From: an uncultured Eubacteriales bacterium | GTDB taxonomy: Bacteria > Bacillota > Clostridia > Christensenellales > Aristaeellaceae | Direction: 5' to 3' | NCBI GenBank assembly: GCA_900316415.1 | Contig: ONCV01000012.1 | Coordinates: 1 to 64,000 of the forward strand | Length of the DNA stretch: 64,000 nucleotides | Shown here: one piece after another, positions 60,353 through 64,000 of the stretch | Layout: each line of letters starts with the position of its first letter | Numbering within the stretch: the stretch's first letter is position 1 | Made by a program: the position numbers and the translations under genes | Notes under the pieces: model-generated | What the model was told of the DNA's origin: nothing | Databases searched by the model: none | Seen by the model: only the letters and a program-made list of their open reading frames with translations

Positions 60353-60561
60353 ATATATGTTTTGACCTGGATATTTATTCTGAGGAAGCAGTTTCTAAAG
60401 CGATTAAGGATTATCAGGATATTGCAGTGATCAGCACCAGAAAAGAAGGGGAGCAGATGGAATGCGTTTTTCGCTCTTGTGCGGATCATTTTCCGGAGCA
60501 ATTGGTTATTCACGAGTTCTCAAACTACGTATTGAATTTAACTGTTTCTGGTAAAGAATGA
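60349..60561 (+). CDS. small second HxsD-like protein
   Basis: 70 residues. LDIYSEEAVSKAIKDYQDIAVISTRKEGEQMECVF followed by LVIHEFSNYVLNLTVSGKE mirrors the fold order of the previous gene (IYS..A...; EF.N.....), but without the C-terminal helix. Overlaps its neighbours on both sides by four bases. Function unknown; probable paralogue or partner of HxsD. Confidence 0.55.
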   Translation: MNICFDLDIYSEEAVSKAIKDYQDIAVISTRKEGEQMECVFRSCADHFPEQLVIHEFSNYVLNLTVSGKE

Positions 60562-61583
60562 GGATTATAACAATGAATTGCTTTGAAGTACTTATGCTAA
60601 TCCTTATGCTTGCATTGGGAGCATACTGTTCATATACTGATTTCATTTGCGGGAAGGTAAGCAATAAAGTACTTATTGGTGGCTTTTCTGCGGGACTCAT
60701 TCTTCACGTATGTCTGTTGTTTTCTGGAATGTTGCCTTATTATCGAACATGGATTATCAACATGCTGGTAGCAGATTTTATCTCGATAGGTATGTACTAT
60801 CTTGATATCTGGGCAGCAGGAGATTCAAAGCTGTTCATGGCCTTATACTTTTTGGTTCCACCAAGACTATTGGATGCTGGGCCTTTATCATACAGCATCA
60901 TGCCATTTCTTTTTATCTTTTCACTTGCATTACTTTGGACGATGTGTGATACTACTTTTCGTCTTCTCAGACGAGAAGCGCATAAGAAACAGACATTTGA
61001 GGTAAAAACCTTTTTACTCAATTATGCAAGAAACATGATTGAAGTGACCGGATTCTATTCAGTGTGTTATGCTGTGATTCCGGACAAAATGAATACGCAG
61101 CCGCTTTTTGCATCCGTGCTGCTTTTTTTGTATGTATATTTCTGTTCTCATGTACCATTGATGAAGAAATGGTATATTGTGGTAATTCATCTCGGCGTAG
61201 CTATCGCGTTAGGTATAGTACAACATAGACTTCCGGAATTGCCGTCCATATGGAACATAGTAATTATCGCTGCAGTAATCATAATTCAAAAGTATTGTTC
61301 AATGTATAACTATCAACTGATCAGGACATCAGAAGCAAAAGAAGGCATTATTCCCGCTATGGAAACTGTAATGAGTTTTCAGAAATCAAGAGTTCATTCG
61401 TTGCCGGCAGATCCGTCAGAAAAAATGACGGCGAGGATTACATGTGAGCAGGCGGCAGCCATTAGAAGATGGGAAAAGTCTGCCACAGGAAAACCGGAGA
61501 TCTGGATTGTTAGGAAAGTACCATTTGCAGTTATGATATTGATGGGGTTTATATTCTGGATGTCTATTCGAATTGGGGGGTGA
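60558..61583 (+). CDS. A24-family prepilin-type peptidase with extended C-terminus
   Basis: 341 residues, about seven to eight membrane helices. Catalytic Asp residues are D28 (YTDF...VSN) and D89 (WAAGDSKLF, the GxGD-type motif); the usual N-terminal methylase domain is absent. After the last core helix lies a cytoplasmic segment of about 70 residues (ARITCEQAAAIRRWEKSATGKPEIWIVRK) and a final helix. Such enzymes cleave pilin-like leaders at the membrane; no pilin genes are visible, and the gene is embedded in an Hxs-like cluster, so processing of the modified product is a plausible role. ATG 60573 after TGAGG is an alternative start. Confidence 0.78.
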   Translation: MRIITMNCFEVLMLILMLALGAYCSYTDFICGKVSNKVLIGGFSAGLILHVCLLFSGMLPYYRTWIINMLVADFISIGMYYLDIWAAGDSKLFMALYFLVPPRLLDAGPLSYSIMPFLFIFSLALLWTMCDTTFRLLRREAHKKQTFEVKTFLLNYARNMIEVTGFYSVCYAVIPDKMNTQPLFASVLLFLYVYFCSHVPLMKKWYIVVIHLGVAIALGIVQHRLPELPSIWNIVIIAAVIIIQKYCSMYNYQLIRTSEAKEGIIPAMETVMSFQKSRVHSLPADPSEKMTARITCEQAAAIRRWEKSATGKPEIWIVRKVPFAVMILMGFIFWMSIRIGG

Positions 61584-61589
61584 AGACAT

Positions 61590-62468
61590 ATGCCAGGAGT
61601 ATTATTCGAGCCAGATGATGTTTGCCTGTATGTTACAGAAAAGTGCAATTCGAATTGTATCATGTGCCCGATGAGCCTGCACTCGAGACAGCGGGGACTT
61701 TCCCTCGGTGATGATGAATGGAATAACATTCTGGGATTCCTTCCTGAGCATACAAAACATATAACAATTACTGGCGGTGAACCATTTCTGGTGTATGATC
61801 GGATCATTCCAGTGATGAAGGAAATTAGTACAAGATGTCCAGAAGCGGAAATACTTGTGTTGACTAATGGAAGAGCTCTGGCGGTAGATAGAGTTTTTGA
61901 ACAGCTTAAATCAAGCATTACTGAGAAGTTTCGTTTTGCCATCCCACTTCATGCATCGACAGAAGAGCTACATGACAGAATAACACAATCTCCCGGAAGT
62001 TTTCAGCAAACTATTCTTGGAATAAAACGTTTAAAAGAAACGAAGGCAAAAATCGAGATCAGAATTGTTGGCCATCGTTTGAATCTGCATGATATTAGTG
62101 AACTGTTTACAATGATTGCGTTGACGGACATAAAGCCGGATATTATCAATTTGATCGCTATGGAGATGACCGGATGCGCAGGCAGAAACAGAGACGAACT
62201 ATGGGTGGATTATAACTTGTTAGCTGAGAATGCCCGGAGAGGTATTCAATATGCGATAGAAAAGGGTATAGACGTTGGACTATACAACTTTCCATTATGT
62301 ATGCTCCCGGAAGGAATGTGGCCGCTTGCCAAGTCGAGCATAACAACTTCCAAAATACGCTATTATCAAGCCTGCGAAGATTGTAATGTCCGAGATGTAT
62401 GCGGTGGATTGTTTTACTCGACTTATGAATTGGGCCTTTGTAAAGTGAATCCGTTCAGGAGGCAATAA
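61590..62468 (+). CDS. hxsC: HxsC-like radical SAM enzyme
   Basis: 292 residues. C19, C23, C26 (EKCNSNCIMC) bind the SAM [4Fe-4S] cluster, TITGGEPFL is the GGE motif, and FPLCMLPEG ... YYQACEDCNVRDVCGGLFYSTYELG is the Cys-rich C-terminus expected for HxsC. HxsB and HxsC occur as a pair and are presumed to modify a His-Xaa-Ser repeat protein. Six bp after the A24 peptidase gene and 3 bp before hxsB. Confidence 0.8.
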   Translation: MPGVLFEPDDVCLYVTEKCNSNCIMCPMSLHSRQRGLSLGDDEWNNILGFLPEHTKHITITGGEPFLVYDRIIPVMKEISTRCPEAEILVLTNGRALAVDRVFEQLKSSITEKFRFAIPLHASTEELHDRITQSPGSFQQTILGIKRLKETKAKIEIRIVGHRLNLHDISELFTMIALTDIKPDIINLIAMEMTGCAGRNRDELWVDYNLLAENARRGIQYAIEKGIDVGLYNFPLCMLPEGMWPLAKSSITTSKIRYYQACEDCNVRDVCGGLFYSTYELGLCKVNPFRRQ

Positions 62469-62471
62469 ATC

Positions 62472-63857
62472 ATGTTGGGATTCTTTTATTATTCGAAGTT
62501 TCAGGATAAGTATTTGCTTACCAACGACGCAGGGAGATTTGCTTTTCTCAGTGAAGTAGAGTTTGGCCGGTTGATCAACTTGTCTCTTTCAGAAGATACA
62601 CCGATCTATCAGGAACTCGAAGAAAAGGGCTTTGTGTATTCATGCTCAAAGGAAGAATATATCAGAGATCATATTCATTTGATCAGAGACAACAACAGGT
62701 ATCTGTTCAGCGGAACAAATCTTTTTATTATTGCGGTTACAAATGCATGCAATAATCGTTGCGTATATTGCCAAGCGAACGGACTGGCAAATGCAAGGAA
62801 TATGGACAAAGAAGTTGCTGAACAGGCACTACAAAGAATCAGCGAATGTTCAGCAGAAGAAATCACTATCGAATTCCAGGGCGGCGAGCCGCTGCTTAAT
62901 TTTCCTATCATCCGGTATTTCGTTGAGAGAGCCAGAATAATAATGCCCCATAAAACCGTTCAATTTGCAATTGTTTCCAATTTAGGCTTGTTAAATGATG
63001 AAATTATAGACTTCCTGAAGGAAAATAGGATCAGTATTTCCACATCGCTCGATGGTCCGGTGGAGCTTCATGATTCTAACCGGCCAGACAGTCAGGGAAA
63101 TGGAACTTATGACAATACGGTCAATGGAAGAAAACGCCTTGCGTATAAGGGAATAGTTTGCGGTGCTATTCAAACAACCACCAGAAAATCGCTTACCCGT
63201 GCTAAAGAAATCGTGAGAGAATATGTTGAAAGAGGATATGAGTATATATTTCTTAGACCATTATCCAGATTAGGTGCGGCAGCAAGGAACTGGGATTTGA
63301 TTGGATACAGTGCAGAAGAATATCTGGTTTTTTATCGACGGGCTTTGCAAGAGATCATAGAGGTAAATAGAGAAGGGAAAAAGCTTAAGGAATACTATGC
63401 TTCTATTTTTCTTTCCAAAATGTTTAATTCCCGTGGAGTAAACTATATGGAACTGCGATCTCCGTGTGGAGCGGGACTTGGGCAAGTAGCCATTACTGCA
63501 AATGGAAATGTATATACCTGTGATGAAGGCAGAATGATGGCGGAAGCAGGAGATGAGTCTTTTTTGATCGGAAATGTTTTCAAAGACAGCTATAGTCAAT
63601 GGATTCAGTCTTCCGGGTGTCAGGCGGTATGTTCTGCTTCTCTATTGGATACACTTCCCGGCTGTTGCGATTGTGTATTTAAACCATATTGTGGAGTCTG
63701 TCCGGTGGTCAATTATGCTCTGCATGGGAATATTTCGCATGTCAACCCGGAAAAATGTAAAATCAATAAAGGAATAATGTCCATATTGCTTGAATATATT
63801 ACAGAAGGCGATCCTTTTATACTAGATTTATTCATGAGATGGGGTGAAGAGGCATGA
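62472..63857 (+). CDS. hxsB: HxsB-like radical SAM/SPASM maturase
   Basis: 461 residues. An N-terminal winged-helix-like part (residues 1-70; NDAGRFAFLSEVEFGRLI...LEEKGFVY) is likely the peptide-recognition element. C93, C97, C100 (NACNNRCVYC) hold the SAM cluster; EFQGGEPLLNF is the GGE motif. SPCGAGLGQVAITANGNVYTCDEGRMM and the Cys-rich CCDCVFKPYCGVCPVVN region form the SPASM domain with auxiliary clusters. This agrees well with the HxsB family. The stop overlaps the next start by four bases. Confidence 0.83.
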   Translation: MLGFFYYSKFQDKYLLTNDAGRFAFLSEVEFGRLINLSLSEDTPIYQELEEKGFVYSCSKEEYIRDHIHLIRDNNRYLFSGTNLFIIAVTNACNNRCVYCQANGLANARNMDKEVAEQALQRISECSAEEITIEFQGGEPLLNFPIIRYFVERARIIMPHKTVQFAIVSNLGLLNDEIIDFLKENRISISTSLDGPVELHDSNRPDSQGNGTYDNTVNGRKRLAYKGIVCGAIQTTTRKSLTRAKEIVREYVERGYEYIFLRPLSRLGAAARNWDLIGYSAEEYLVFYRRALQEIIEVNREGKKLKEYYASIFLSKMFNSRGVNYMELRSPCGAGLGQVAITANGNVYTCDEGRMMAEAGDESFLIGNVFKDSYSQWIQSSGCQAVCSASLLDTLPGCCDCVFKPYCGVCPVVNYALHGNISHVNPEKCKINKGIMSILLEYITEGDPFILDLFMRWGEEA

Positions 63858-64000
63858 GACCATTTGCTGATCAGAAAAGATTACTCGCAAGCGCTTTGGC
63901 GATGATGATTGTTGTTTGCTGCCTTTCTTTCACAAGTGTTCCATTAGTTGCTAACGCCGAAAACACGAATCCTATTACAGAGGGAGCTTTGAAATATAGT
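63854..64000 (+). CDS. secreted protein, truncated by the window edge (candidate Hxs substrate)
   Basis: 49 residues visible: a basic start (RPFADQKRLLAS), a signal-peptide core (ALAMMIVVCCLSFTSVPLVANA) and the start of a mature chain (ENTNPITEG). ATGA overlap with hxsB puts it in the cluster, in the place where the His-Xaa-Ser repeat substrate HxsA might be found; no His-Xaa-Ser repeat is visible yet because the gene runs off the end. Confidence 0.6.
   Translation, partial: MRPFADQKRLLASALAMMIVVCCLSFTSVPLVANAENTNPITEGALKYS

Noticed and set aside
60558-61583. Type IV pilus locus
   Set aside because: Only the peptidase is present; no pilin, ATPase or platform gene is nearby and the neighbours are radical SAM enzymes.

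Overview
The window looks like the chromosome of a carbohydrate-degrading anaerobic Firmicute. Most of it (about 1-54.8 kb, apart from the transposon) is GC-rich. Pointers are a one-polypeptide pyruvate:ferredoxin oxidoreductase, zinc-type S14, a KOW-domain protein between map and infA, a NusG-II/Gx transporter pair, strong sigma-A-type promoters, and GH51, GH29 and CE2-like carbohydrate enzymes. A gut or rumen Clostridia (Christensenellales-like) fits, but that is inference from gene content only.

Layout. 0.1-4.7 kb: pgmB-like HAD and MATE genes (minus), a SpoU/TrmH methyltransferase, tRNA-Trp with its own promoter and terminator (minus), a second HAD phosphatase and a small membrane protein. 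4.8-6.4 kb: an orphan sugar-type binding protein with promoter and terminator. 6.5-14.2 kb: one close-packed plus-strand run parA-parB-phosphoglycosyl transferase-split transketolase-licD-walJ-ABC-F. 14.3-15.7 kb: a GH51 arabinofuranosidase broken by a deletion of about 50 nt that removes its acid/base Glu region. 15.9-21.7 kb: a compact Tn7-like transposon (tnsA-tnsB-tnsC-tniQ, minus) with three TnsB-type end repeats on the tniQ side and four on the tnsA side, and no cargo. 21.7-35.0 kb: promoter, leader and the S10-spc ribosomal operon through secY-adk-map-KOW-infA-rpmJ, ending at a terminator without the usual rpsM-rpsK-rpoA-rplQ block. 35.1-38.3 kb: small membrane ORFs, Gx transporter and NusG-II lipoprotein, SH3 protein, polysaccharide deacetylase. 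38.5-46.8 kb: argS, a VanY-like protein lacking all three zinc ligands, PFOR, GH29 fucosidase. 47-54.8 kb: an ABC importer (binding protein, fused permease, ATPase), a U32-like protein, an SH3 protein, a CE2-like esterase and an LSm-like/GNAT protein.

From about 54.8 kb to the end the sequence becomes clearly AT-rich and codes for membrane and surface functions: a sortase-anchored protein fragmented by an internal tandem duplication, a voltage-gated potassium channel, a secreted unknown protein, and a translationally coupled cluster resembling the His-Xaa-Ser (Hxs) radical-SAM peptide-modification system: an HxsD-like protein, a second very small HxsD-like protein, an A24 prepilin-type peptidase, an HxsC-like and an HxsB-like radical SAM enzyme, and the start of a secreted protein cut off by the window edge. 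The A24 peptidase and duplicated HxsD-like gene inside this cluster are the strongest lead for something undescribed. The minimal Tn7-like element next to the S10 operon, with a pair of related palindromes bracketing a 49-codon ORF, is the second.
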